A stretch of DNA of 55,137 bases from Treponema sp. (lineage in GTDB: Bacteria > Spirochaetota > Spirochaetia > Treponematales > Treponemataceae): the NCBI GenBank assembly GCA_016286535.1, contig JAEESZ010000014.1:1-55137 (forward strand), written 5' to 3'. Below are positions 35,048 to 42,647 of the stretch, piece after piece. The first letter of the stretch is position 1; every line of letters starts with the position of its first letter. Position numbers and translations under genes: made by a program. The notes under the pieces were generated by a model. That model was not told the origin of the DNA and did no database searches. It saw only the letters and a program-made list of their open reading frames with translations.

Positions 35048-35533
35048 TTAGAACCAGAAGCGGAATCCAAGAGCGAGTGGGAAGTTAACCCATACGAAAG
35101 CTACATTGTCATTAGCGATTGACAATAATGGCTGATAAGCAGCCTGTAAGTAAAGTTCGAAGTGGCGGTCAAGTAAGAATACGTTTGTTCCGAGAACAGC
35201 TCTAGGTCCTACAGAGAAACCTGCATATGCATTGTTAGCAATTGCTACAGATCCACCAACACCAATACCGTAGTAATATCCCCAGGTTCCTTCGATTTTT
35301 GGATTTGCCATCCACCAGTCAGCTGTTAAACCAGCAGCAAAGTAGTTCTGACCAAAAGCAAGGTCAGCAGCAAATACACATGGTACTTTGTCTAATTTGA
35401 AAGTTAAAGCAGCACCTGTTCCAAAAGAACCTTCGTTTACGTTTCCACCAAACTGTGCACCAATGCCAGTTGCGAACATATTAGCAGTTCCTAATACGAA
35501 GAGAACTGATAATACAGCAAAAAGTTTTTTCAT
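35048..35533 (-). CDS. Small outer-membrane beta-barrel protein
   Basis: 161 residues: signal peptide (about 1-22, ending near MFA), then alternating hydrophobic strands rich in Gly, Ala and aromatics (GTWGYYYGIGVGGSVAIANN, AYAGFSVGPRAVLG) and a last strand ending in aromatic FRFWF, the usual C-terminal barrel signature. Size fits an eight-stranded barrel like the BAPKO_0422-type spirochaete proteins. GAGAGG ribosome site. Monocistronic, with a strong terminator and a 28-bp palindrome at its promoter. Confidence 0.75.
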   Translation of the reverse strand: MKKLFAVLSVLFVLGTANMFATGIGAQFGGNVNEGSFGTGAALTFKLDKVPCVFAADLAFGQNYFAAGLTADWWMANPKIEGTWGYYYGIGVGGSVAIANNAYAGFSVGPRAVLGTNVFLLDRHFELYLQAAYQPLLSIANDNVAFVWVNFPLALGFRFWF

Positions 35534-35559
35534 CTTAAAACCTCTCTAAAATGTTTTAT

Positions 35560-35587
35560 TAATTTTTCATTATATAATGAAAAATTA
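35560..35587. promoter_or_regulatory. 28-bp perfect palindrome overlapping the -10 region of the outer-membrane protein gene
   Basis: Arms TAATTTTTCATTAT and ATAATGAAAAATTA join without a spacer. The centre contains TATAAT, a -10 candidate, 27 bases upstream of the ATG at 35533. It may be an operator; AT-rich composition makes a chance palindrome more likely than in GC-rich DNA, but 28 exact bases is still notable. Confidence 0.55.
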
Positions 35588-35686
35588 GATTAGATATTTA
35601 AATCATAGCAAATTGTTTTTTAATGTTCAAGCAAAAAATAATTATGAAAAAAAATATAAATTTTTTTTAAAAAACGCAAAAAACCG

Positions 35687-35715
35687 TTGACATTTTTTTT
35701 CTAAAACTATATATT
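35687..35715 (+). promoter_or_regulatory. tRNA-Lys promoter
   Basis: TTGACA (35687-35692), 17-base spacer, TATATT (35710-35715), about 25 bases upstream of the mature tRNA. The A/T tracts before the -35 may act as an UP element. Confidence 0.8.
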
Positions 35716-35740
35716 AATGGAACATTCGCGAGAATGCGAT

Positions 35741-35813
35741 GGGCTACTAGCTCAGTAGGTAGAGCAACGCCCTTTTAAGGCGTGGGTCACTGGTTCGAAT
35801 CCAGTGTAGCTCA
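35741..35813 (+). tRNA. tRNA-Lys (anticodon TTT)
   Basis: 73 bases folding as a cloverleaf: acceptor GGGCTAC/GTAGCTC with one G-T pair, D arm GCTCAGTAGGTAGAGC, anticodon arm ACGCC-CTTTTAA-GGCGT with anticodon TTT, T arm CTGG-TTCGAAT-CCAG, discriminator A. CCA is not encoded. It stands alone between its own promoter and terminator. Confidence 0.96.
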
Positions 35814-35814
35814 G

Positions 35815-35849
35815 AAAAAAGACTTCTGATTTTCAGAAGTCTTTTTTTT
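35815..35849. terminator. Bidirectional terminator between tRNA-Lys and the EAL-protein gene
   Basis: GACTTCTGA (35821-35829), loop TTT, TCAGAAGTC (35833-35841), with A6 before and about nine T after, so it works for the tRNA on the plus strand and for the gene ending at 35861 on the minus strand. Confidence 0.9.
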
Positions 35850-35860
35850 TGCCCTAAGTT

Positions 35861-37792
35861 TTAATTAATTAAAAGTTTTTTGATTTCTTCGATAGGCATA
35901 GGTTTTCCAAAGAAGTAGCCCTGAAGGCGTTCGCAGCCAATCTGGGTAAGGAAGTCTGCCTGGTCTGCGCTTTCGACTCCTTCTGTCAGGGTATTAATTC
36001 CAATTGTTTTAGCCATATCTACAATACTCTTAAGGATTGTTTTTGATTTCTCGTTCTCGTTGAAGTTTCTAAGGAAAATCATGTCAATTTTCATCATATC
36101 GAAAGAAAAATCCTTAAGAATGTTAAGGGAAGAATAACCTGAGCCAAAATCATCAAGCCAGAGCTCTGTACCTGAAGATTTAAGCTTTTTAGTTACATCA
36201 AGCAGGATTTCTTCGCTTAAAGTAAGGGAGCTTTCTGTAATTTCTGCATGCAGTAAATCTTTAGAAAGATTGTATTTTGTAAGGTATTTGTCTATTAAGG
36301 CCGGAACGTCTACCTGTTCAAAATCAATTCTGGAGAAGTTTACTGATACCGGTAATAGTTTACTGCTGCTTTCTTTTGCATTATTTAAATCCCTGCAGAC
36401 AATATCAAGGATTGCTTCGTCCAGCCTGTGGATGAGTCTGTATTCTTCAAGAATTGGAATAAATTCGCCTGGAGATAAAAAGCCGTAGGTTGGATCAAAC
36501 CAGCGGGCCAGGGCTTCAACACCACAAACAGTTCTGTCTTTTGCAAATACAACCGGCTGATAGTAAACTTTTATATATTCTTTTTCGATTGCTTCATCAA
36601 GATTTGTTGTGATGTATTTAAGTTTTTTAAACTGAAGATCCATGGCATGGTCATATTCTATGTAATTTTTTGAAAGATCCTTTTTTGCAAGAGAACAGGC
36701 GTGTCTTGCATGGTCACAGGCAACAGAAGGCTCTTCGTTTTTATCTACAGGAGAGTAGAGACCTGCATTAATGCGGATAGAAAATGAAGGATTTAATAAA
36801 GCTGTTTTTTCTCTAAGCTCTTTAAGTTTTAATTCCAGGGAAGGTTTCCGGCTTGCGTCTGTAAGAATTACAAAGTGATCATCTGAAAACCTTGCATAAA
36901 TGTCGTTCTTAAAACATTCAGATATGAGTTTTGCAATGGCTTTGATGATTTCGTTACCCTGGTCAAAGCCGAATTTGCGGTTGTAGGTTTTAAAATCATT
37001 TATGTCTAAAAAGAGAATCTTGTAATTGCATACAGGAACTTTAGAGTTTTTAAGGCATTCTGAAACACTTTCATAAAAACTCTGTGTGTTATAGATTCCC
37101 GTTAAATCATCAAGAACGGAATGCTTGGTTATGTTTTCTGATTTTTTTGCTTCGGCCAGCCTCTGGTTGTAATTGCTTAATATGAGGATGGCAATAGAAA
37201 TCCACAGGACAAAATAATTAATCTGGGTGGCATAGGTTACACCAACAAAATCTTTTCCCGCCAGCTGGATTTTGTCCATAAGCAGATAAAAAACACGGAA
37301 TACAGCCAGAGAATAGGGCAGGGATATGATTGGCCGCCAGGATGAAACGCCAAAAATAAATATGCCCATTGATATAAAACAAAGTATCTGTTCCCCCTTT
37401 TTGTAGTCTTTAATGGAAATGTACATACCAAAAAGAAGACATAAAAGAGAAAATGCATACATTAAAATTTTTCCAAAGTTTACGAATACTTTGTTTTTCT
37501 GAAGTGATTTCTTTTTTAGGTAAAGAATTGAAGTTATGACCAGACTGATTGCTATGCAAAGAAGAAGAAAATAAACAATACAATGTTCAATAAACCACCT
37601 GGTGCTGCGGCTGCCGTCGTTATGAATAAAAAGCACCACCATATTAACGAGCATCCAGGCTTCAAGAACGGCTGTAATTAGAGCTATGTAAAGGCAGGAT
37701 CTGTAGTTTGCTGTTTCGAAAAATTCATTAATAAAAGAAGATCTTTTTTCTAAGCCTAACCAATGACATAAAGATTTTAGAACATTCTTCAT
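35861..37792 (-). CDS. Membrane GGDEF-EAL protein, probable c-di-GMP phosphodiesterase
   Basis: 643 residues: about six to seven membrane helices (roughly 28-210), a GGDEF-like domain (about 225-380) and an EAL domain (about 385-643). The active-site loop of the GGDEF domain reads SDDHF near 303, so it should not make c-di-GMP, though it might still bind GTP. The EAL domain keeps the catalytic features (VEALARW near 427, DDFGSGYSS, KID, LTEGVE), so hydrolysis of c-di-GMP is likely. Monocistronic, with a terminator shared with the tRNA. The membrane part may sense an unknown cue. Confidence 0.88.
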   Translation of the reverse strand: MKNVLKSLCHWLGLEKRSSFINEFFETANYRSCLYIALITAVLEAWMLVNMVVLFIHNDGSRSTRWFIEHCIVYFLLLCIAISLVITSILYLKKKSLQKNKVFVNFGKILMYAFSLLCLLFGMYISIKDYKKGEQILCFISMGIFIFGVSSWRPIISLPYSLAVFRVFYLLMDKIQLAGKDFVGVTYATQINYFVLWISIAILILSNYNQRLAEAKKSENITKHSVLDDLTGIYNTQSFYESVSECLKNSKVPVCNYKILFLDINDFKTYNRKFGFDQGNEIIKAIAKLISECFKNDIYARFSDDHFVILTDASRKPSLELKLKELREKTALLNPSFSIRINAGLYSPVDKNEEPSVACDHARHACSLAKKDLSKNYIEYDHAMDLQFKKLKYITTNLDEAIEKEYIKVYYQPVVFAKDRTVCGVEALARWFDPTYGFLSPGEFIPILEEYRLIHRLDEAILDIVCRDLNNAKESSSKLLPVSVNFSRIDFEQVDVPALIDKYLTKYNLSKDLLHAEITESSLTLSEEILLDVTKKLKSSGTELWLDDFGSGYSSLNILKDFSFDMMKIDMIFLRNFNENEKSKTILKSIVDMAKTIGINTLTEGVESADQADFLTQIGCERLQGYFFGKPMPIEEIKKLLIN

Positions 37793-37852
37793 AACTCACT
37801 CCGCAAGATATTCTTTAATCTATTATACCACAGTTTAAAATTAAATAAATCT

Positions 37853-38686
37853 TTATCTTTTCTTATTTCCTATAATGCAGAAAAATAAGAAGCCGGCAAG
37901 GTCTACCGCAACAATTGTACTTCCAACCGGAGTTCCTGCCAGAATTGAAATTATCAGTCCAAGGGAAGATGCAGTAACAGAAAAAATTGCAGAACTGATG
38001 GTTACCTGCTTAAAGCTTTTGAATACCCTCATGGCAGAAAGGGCAGGGAAGATAACCAGGGCAGAAATCAAAAGGGAACCTACCAGATTCATTGCAAGAA
38101 CAATAATCACCGCAATAATTATGGCAATTATCAGATTATAAATTTGAGCGTGAGTTCCAACTGCCTGGGCAAAACTTTCGTCAAAGGTAACATCAAAAAT
38201 CTTATTATAAAAAATAATAAAAGCTGATATGACCAGAACAGAAAGGATTATGCTGAGCCAGACTTCACTTTTTCTTAAAGTCAGAATGGAGGTTGAACCA
38301 AAGAGGGTTGTGCAGACATCGCCGCCAAGATTACTTGAAGTAGAAAATATATTCATTAAAAGGTAACCGATTGCAAGTGCTCCTATAGAAATCATGGCTA
38401 CCAGGGCATCTCCCTGAATTTTTGTGTTTTTTCCTGTGCGCAGAAGTAGTATGGCGCTGATTATGGTTACGGGAAGAACAAGATACATGTTATTTGAAAT
38501 ATGCATAACGCTTGCAATGCAGATTGCACCAAAGGCAACGTGAGAAAGACCATCACCAATAAAAGAAAATCTTTTTAAAACCAGGGTAACTCCCAGCAGG
38601 GATGAACACAGAGAAATCAGAATTCCAACTATAAAGGCGTAGCGTACAAAAGAATAGCTGAAGTAATTAATTAAAGTGTTTATCAT
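37853..38686 (-). CDS. znuB: ZnuB, zinc ABC transporter permease
   Basis: 277 residues from the ATG at 38686, about eight to nine membrane helices, ABC-3 family. I chose this start because an earlier ATG would overlap znuC by 77 bases, while this one overlaps by 20. Segments such as DGLSHVAFGAICIA and the GTPVGSTIVAVDLAGFLFF end are typical. With ZnuC and ZnuA it moves zinc (or a related divalent metal) into the cell. Last gene of zur-znuA-znuC-znuB. Confidence 0.92.
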   Translation of the reverse strand: MINTLINYFSYSFVRYAFIVGILISLCSSLLGVTLVLKRFSFIGDGLSHVAFGAICIASVMHISNNMYLVLPVTIISAILLLRTGKNTKIQGDALVAMISIGALAIGYLLMNIFSTSSNLGGDVCTTLFGSTSILTLRKSEVWLSIILSVLVISAFIIFYNKIFDVTFDESFAQAVGTHAQIYNLIIAIIIAVIIVLAMNLVGSLLISALVIFPALSAMRVFKSFKQVTISSAIFSVTASSLGLIISILAGTPVGSTIVAVDLAGFLFFCIIGNKKR

Positions 38687-39338
38687 ATTCTTTAATATCT
38701 CCAAAAAAAGTATTTGCGCCAATGTGCAGTACGTGACTTGCATATTTTAATGCTGCATTTACATCATGAGAAATCATCAGAATGGTGATTCCCTTTGAAT
38801 TAAGTTCTTTAATAAGGGTGTACATTTCTTCTGTTGCCTGAGGATCTAAGCCTGTAACAGGTTCATCAAGCAGCAGCATTTTTTGCGTGGCGCACAGTGC
38901 TCTGGCAAGTAAAACCCTCTGCTGTTGTCCGCCGGAAAGTTCTCTGTAACATCTTTTTTGAAGGGAAAGAATTCCCAGCTGTTCAAGAACATCTTTTGCA
39001 AGTTTCTTTTCTTCTTTATTGTAAAAAGGTCTTCGTCCGCATCTGGACTGGCAGCCCGAAAGTACAATTTCCCATACGCTGGCAGGAAAATCCCTTTGAA
39101 CTTCTGTCTGCTGGGGCAGGTAGCCTATTTCGTCTGCTAAAAGTCCGTCGCCGGTTGTTACACTTCCGGAAATTGGTTTAAGAAGATGTAAAAGGGTTTT
39201 CATGAGGGTGGTTTTTCCTGAGCCGTTATCTCCAAGAATGCAGAGATAATCCCCCTTGTTAACTTCAAAATTCAGGTTTTCGAGTACGATTTTTGAGTTG
39301 TAGCCTAAGGTCAGATTTTTACAGGTTAATTGTGCCAT
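38667..39338 (-). CDS. znuC: ZnuC, zinc ABC transporter ATPase
   Basis: 223 residues with Walker A GDNGSGKTTL near 36-45, signature LSGGQQQR near 138, Walker B LLLDEPVTGLD near 160 and the switch His in ISHDVNAAL. It powers ZnuB. Three bases separate it from znuA and its end overlaps znuB, so the genes are tightly coupled. Confidence 0.95.
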   Translation of the reverse strand: MAQLTCKNLTLGYNSKIVLENLNFEVNKGDYLCILGDNGSGKTTLMKTLLHLLKPISGSVTTGDGLLADEIGYLPQQTEVQRDFPASVWEIVLSGCQSRCGRRPFYNKEEKKLAKDVLEQLGILSLQKRCYRELSGGQQQRVLLARALCATQKMLLLDEPVTGLDPQATEEMYTLIKELNSKGITILMISHDVNAALKYASHVLHIGANTFFGDIKEYDKHFN

Positions 39339-39341
39339 CTT

Positions 39342-40313
39342 CTATTTTAATACCTTCTGTAGTGTTTCCAGATTTTTTTGCATAATGTTTATATAACTTA
39401 CGCCGGCAAAAGCCTGTCTTAAAGTAACAGACTGCATGGAATCCATGGTAAGAATGTCGCAGGTGGGCTCTTTTGCATTTCCTATAACAGTTCTGGCAAT
39501 TTTTTTATCGCTGTTTTCAAGTACAAGAACAGCAGGAGCGGAGCTTTTCTTAAGTTTTTCGGAAAGGAAGGCTACGGTTTCAAAACTTGCTTCGGTTTCC
39601 GAAGAACAGCCGGCAAAAGCCGCATAATATTTTAAGCCGTAATCTTCTGTAAAATAGCGGAAAGGGAAGCGGTCGCAGAAAATGAGGGTTTTATTCTGGG
39701 AATTTTCTACAACTGAGCGGAAAGAAAAATCCATTGCATCAATTTTCTTAAGATATTCCTGCAAATTTGTTTTATAAAGGCCGGCATTTTCTGGAAGGAC
39801 AAGGCAGAGGACATCTGTAAAATACTGGCAGATGATTCTGGCGTTTTCAAGGGAGAGCCATACATGTTCATCATATTCAATTTCTTCTTCTGAATCTTCG
39901 GCTTCTTCCGCCTGCATTCCTTCTATTATCTCTTCTTCTTTTACCCGGTTTTTAAGAACTTCCATAAGGTTTATAACCTTCATATCTGGATTATTTGCAT
40001 TTTCAAGGGCCTTTGAAACCCAGGCATCGCTTTCGCCGCCAACGTACATAAAAATATCAGCAGAAGAGATTGTGATGAAATCTGTGGCAGATGGCTGATA
40101 GCTGTGTAAATCTACCCCGTTTTTTACAAGCAGTGATACATAGGTAGAATCATCTTCATTACCGGTAATGTTCTGAGCCCAGTCGTATTCCGGAAAAATT
40201 GTACAGACAATTTTGACTTTCCTGTTGTTTGCATTGTCTGATTTTTTTGCAGTACATGATGTTAAAGAGAAAAGTAAAAGACCTGCAAGCAGTATAAAAA
40301 AAGATTTCTTCAT
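39342..40313 (-). CDS. znuA: ZnuA, zinc-binding lipoprotein of the ABC transporter
   Basis: 323 residues, signal peptide with lipobox LTSC (Cys20), ABC-3 binding-protein fold. Metal ligands by alignment with ZnuA are His70 (GVDLHSYQPS) and His150 (YDEHVWLS); the position of the third His holds Cys213 (IFCDRFPFRYF). The loop before His150 (about 125-148), His-rich in many ZnuA proteins, is instead rich in Glu and Asp. Zinc is still the most likely metal given zur and the whole operon, but the site is not the textbook one. Confidence 0.9.
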   Translation of the reverse strand: MKKSFFILLAGLLLFSLTSCTAKKSDNANNRKVKIVCTIFPEYDWAQNITGNEDDSTYVSLLVKNGVDLHSYQPSATDFITISSADIFMYVGGESDAWVSKALENANNPDMKVINLMEVLKNRVKEEEIIEGMQAEEAEDSEEEIEYDEHVWLSLENARIICQYFTDVLCLVLPENAGLYKTNLQEYLKKIDAMDFSFRSVVENSQNKTLIFCDRFPFRYFTEDYGLKYYAAFAGCSSETEASFETVAFLSEKLKKSSAPAVLVLENSDKKIARTVIGNAKEPTCDILTMDSMQSVTLRQAFAGVSYINIMQKNLETLQKVLK

Positions 40314-40322
40314 TGTAATTCC

Positions 40323-40718
40323 TTACTTGTTTTCTGCGCATTCTTTACAAATGCCGTACAAGGTTGTTTTTTCTTTACAGATTTCAAAGCCCTCTGTGTT
40401 CTCAAGTTTTTCTATGAGATTTTGCGCAATTTTATTTTCCATATGAAAAATTTTACCGCATTCAGTACAGGACATATGAATATGCTCCCTGCAGCTTTGA
40501 ACATCATAAAACTGAAAGAATGCTTCCCTGCTTTGTTCTTTTGTGTAACGGCGTATTTTGCCTTCCTGTTCCAGCGCTGCCAGATTTCTGTATACGGCAC
40601 TACGGCTGATTTTATTTTGTTCCAGTGCAGCGGCTATTTGAGAGGCAGAAAACATTGTGTCTGGCGAAGATTTGAAAAAAGCCAGAAGAAGATTTCTTTG
40701 TTCAGTATTGTAAGTCAT
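40323..40718 (-). CDS. zur: Fur-family regulator, probably Zur
   Basis: 131 residues from the ATG at 40718; a TTG ten codons earlier falls inside a palindrome and is less likely. Winged-helix N-terminus (ISRSAVYRNLAALEQEGKI), a His-rich regulatory segment (CREHIHMSCTECGKIFHME) and two CxxC pairs (CTEC, CKEC) forming the structural zinc site of Fur proteins. It is nine bases upstream of znuA in the same operon, which is why I call it Zur rather than Fur or PerR. Confidence 0.88.
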   Translation of the reverse strand: MTYNTEQRNLLLAFFKSSPDTMFSASQIAAALEQNKISRSAVYRNLAALEQEGKIRRYTKEQSREAFFQFYDVQSCREHIHMSCTECGKIFHMENKIAQNLIEKLENTEGFEICKEKTTLYGICKECAENK

Positions 40719-40731
40719 AAAAAAAGTGAAA

Positions 40732-40748
40732 TTGCGACTTAATCGCAA
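40732..40748. promoter_or_regulatory. Candidate Zur operator upstream of zur-znuACB
   Basis: TTGCGA-CTTAA-TCGCAA: six-base perfect arms with a five-base spacer, 14 bases before the zur ATG. Its place and dyad symmetry suit an autoregulatory operator, but it differs from the AT-rich Zur boxes known in Firmicutes and enterobacteria. Confidence 0.45.
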
Positions 40749-40885
40749 ATTGTAGAGTAAATATACCTTGCAAAAATGATTAGGTCAATACACATTTTTT
40801 TCTATTTATAAAGACATTTATTGTAAACATCGGGTAAATCTACTATATTTAATAAAAATAAAACACAATATCGCGAGGTATTTTT

Positions 40886-42469
40886 ATGGCTACATGGTCA
40901 AATGTTGATTCTCTTTCTTCATGGAAGAAATTACAGTCTCTAAAAGGTATGGTTTGCATTGCAGATGAACTTTCTGCTTCAACTGCTGCAGACAGAATAA
41001 AAAAATATTCAGTTTCTATGGGCGGAGGCCTTACATATAATTATGCCGCTAAACAGGTAAACGAACAGATTCTTAAAACTCTTGCTGAACTTGCAGAAGA
41101 ACAGCAGCTGGTAGAAAAATATCAGGAACTTCTTGATGGTGCTGTAATCAACACTGGAGAGAAACGTATGGTTCTTCATCAGCTTACCCGCGGTCAGCTT
41201 GGAAAAGACGTTATGGCTGACGGTGTAAACAAACGTGAATTCTACATTAATGAAGTAAAACGCATTGCAGAATTTGCAGACAAGGTTCACTCTGGCGAGC
41301 TCAAGAACGAAAAGGGCGAAAAATATACAACCGTTTGTCAGATTGGTATTGGTGGTTCAGACCTTGGCCCTCGCGCTATGTATCTTGCTCTGGAAAACTG
41401 GGCAAAGAAAAACAATACTTTCAAAATGGAAGCTCACTTTATCTCTAACGTAGACCCAGATGATGCTGCAAGTGTTGTAAAATCTCTTGATATTTCAAAG
41501 ACAATCTTCATTCTTGTTTCTAAATCTGGAACAACACTCGAAACCCTTACAAACGAATCTTTCGTAAAAGAATTCATTAAAAAGGCTGGCTGCGATGCAA
41601 GCAAGCACATGATTGCTGTAACTTCAGAAACTTCACCTCTCGCACATAACCCTGATTATATGGCAGCTTTCTATATGGACGACTATATTGGCGGCCGCTA
41701 TTCTTCAACTTCTGGTGTAGGCGGAGCCGTTTTGAGCCTTGCTTTTGGTCCAAAGGTATTCCAGGAATTCCTTGACGGAGCTGCAGAAGAAGATAAGCTT
41801 TCTTTAAATAAAGATATTTTGAAGAATCCTGCAATGCTCGATGCCCTTATTGGTGTTTACGAGCGCAATGTTCAGAATTATCCTGCAACTGCAATTCTTC
41901 CTTACAGCCAGGCACTCAGCCGCTTCCCTGCTCACCTTCAGCAGCTGGATATGGAATCTAACGGAAAATCAGTAAACCGCGACGGTGCTCCTCTTAATTA
42001 TGTAACCGGCCCGGTAATTTTTGGTGAACCAGGAACAAACGGTCAGCACTCATTCTATCAGCTTCTCCACCAGGGAACAGACATCATTCCTCTTCAGTTC
42101 ATCGCTTTCCGCGAAAATCAGACTGGCGAAGATGTTGTAATTGAAGATTCTACAAGCCAGGTAAAACTCTGCGCTAATGTAACTGCTCAGATTGTTGCTT
42201 TTGCCTGCGGTAAAAAAGATGAGAATCCTAACAAGGCTTTTGCCGGAAACAGACCAAGCAGCCTTATTTACGGTGAACAGCTTAATCCTAAATCTCTTGG
42301 CGCACTCCTTGCTCACTACGAAAACAAGGTTATGTTCCAGGGCTTTGTATGGAATATCAACAGTTTCGATCAAGAGGGAGTACAATTAGGAAAGACTCTT
42401 GCTAAAGCTGTATTAAAAGGTAATACAGATGGTGCTTTGGCTGCATATTCGAAACTGTTGATAAAGTAA
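40886..42469 (+). CDS. pgi: Glucose-6-phosphate isomerase
   Basis: Interconverts glucose-6-phosphate and fructose-6-phosphate. 527 residues with the family signatures: the IGIGGSDLGPRAMY sugar-phosphate site, SKSGTTLETLTNE, the catalytic GEPGTNGQHSFYQLLHQG stretch and the C-terminal GFVWNINSFDQEGVQLGK block. GAGGT precedes the ATG. Monocistronic; a string of hairpins ends the gene, the first overlapping the stop codon. Confidence 0.97.
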   Translation: MATWSNVDSLSSWKKLQSLKGMVCIADELSASTAADRIKKYSVSMGGGLTYNYAAKQVNEQILKTLAELAEEQQLVEKYQELLDGAVINTGEKRMVLHQLTRGQLGKDVMADGVNKREFYINEVKRIAEFADKVHSGELKNEKGEKYTTVCQIGIGGSDLGPRAMYLALENWAKKNNTFKMEAHFISNVDPDDAASVVKSLDISKTIFILVSKSGTTLETLTNESFVKEFIKKAGCDASKHMIAVTSETSPLAHNPDYMAAFYMDDYIGGRYSSTSGVGGAVLSLAFGPKVFQEFLDGAAEEDKLSLNKDILKNPAMLDALIGVYERNVQNYPATAILPYSQALSRFPAHLQQLDMESNGKSVNRDGAPLNYVTGPVIFGEPGTNGQHSFYQLLHQGTDIIPLQFIAFRENQTGEDVVIEDSTSQVKLCANVTAQIVAFACGKKDENPNKAFAGNRPSSLIYGEQLNPKSLGALLAHYENKVMFQGFVWNINSFDQEGVQLGKTLAKAVLKGNTDGALAAYSKLLIK

Positions 42470-42580
42470 ACAGTTTCGATCAGGATGGCGGGTGGATGAT
42501 TTATTCAGCCACCCGACAAACAAGTTTGTCAAGGTTTTAAGCGAAGCGTGCCTTGACGAACTTGTTTGCTGTATTTTTTT
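42449..42580 (+). terminator. Three successive hairpins ending the pgi transcript
   Basis: TCGAAACTGTT/AACAGTTTCGA (42449-42459 and 42469-42479) spans the stop codon; CGGGTGG/CCACCCG (42489-42495 and 42509-42515) follows; then an 18-bp stem with one G-T pair (42517-42534 and 42551-42568), shortly before a long run of T from 42573. The third is the terminator; the first two may stabilise the mRNA end. Confidence 0.75.
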
Positions 42581-42647
42581 TTAAATAATTTCATAAATTG
42601 AAGCTTTAATGATATAATTTTCTATATACGTAAGTTATGGAGAGAAT

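Noticed and set aside
38687..38743. Longer start for znuB
   Set aside because: Would overlap znuC by 77 bases and add a segment not found in the family; the ATG at 38686 gives the normal length.
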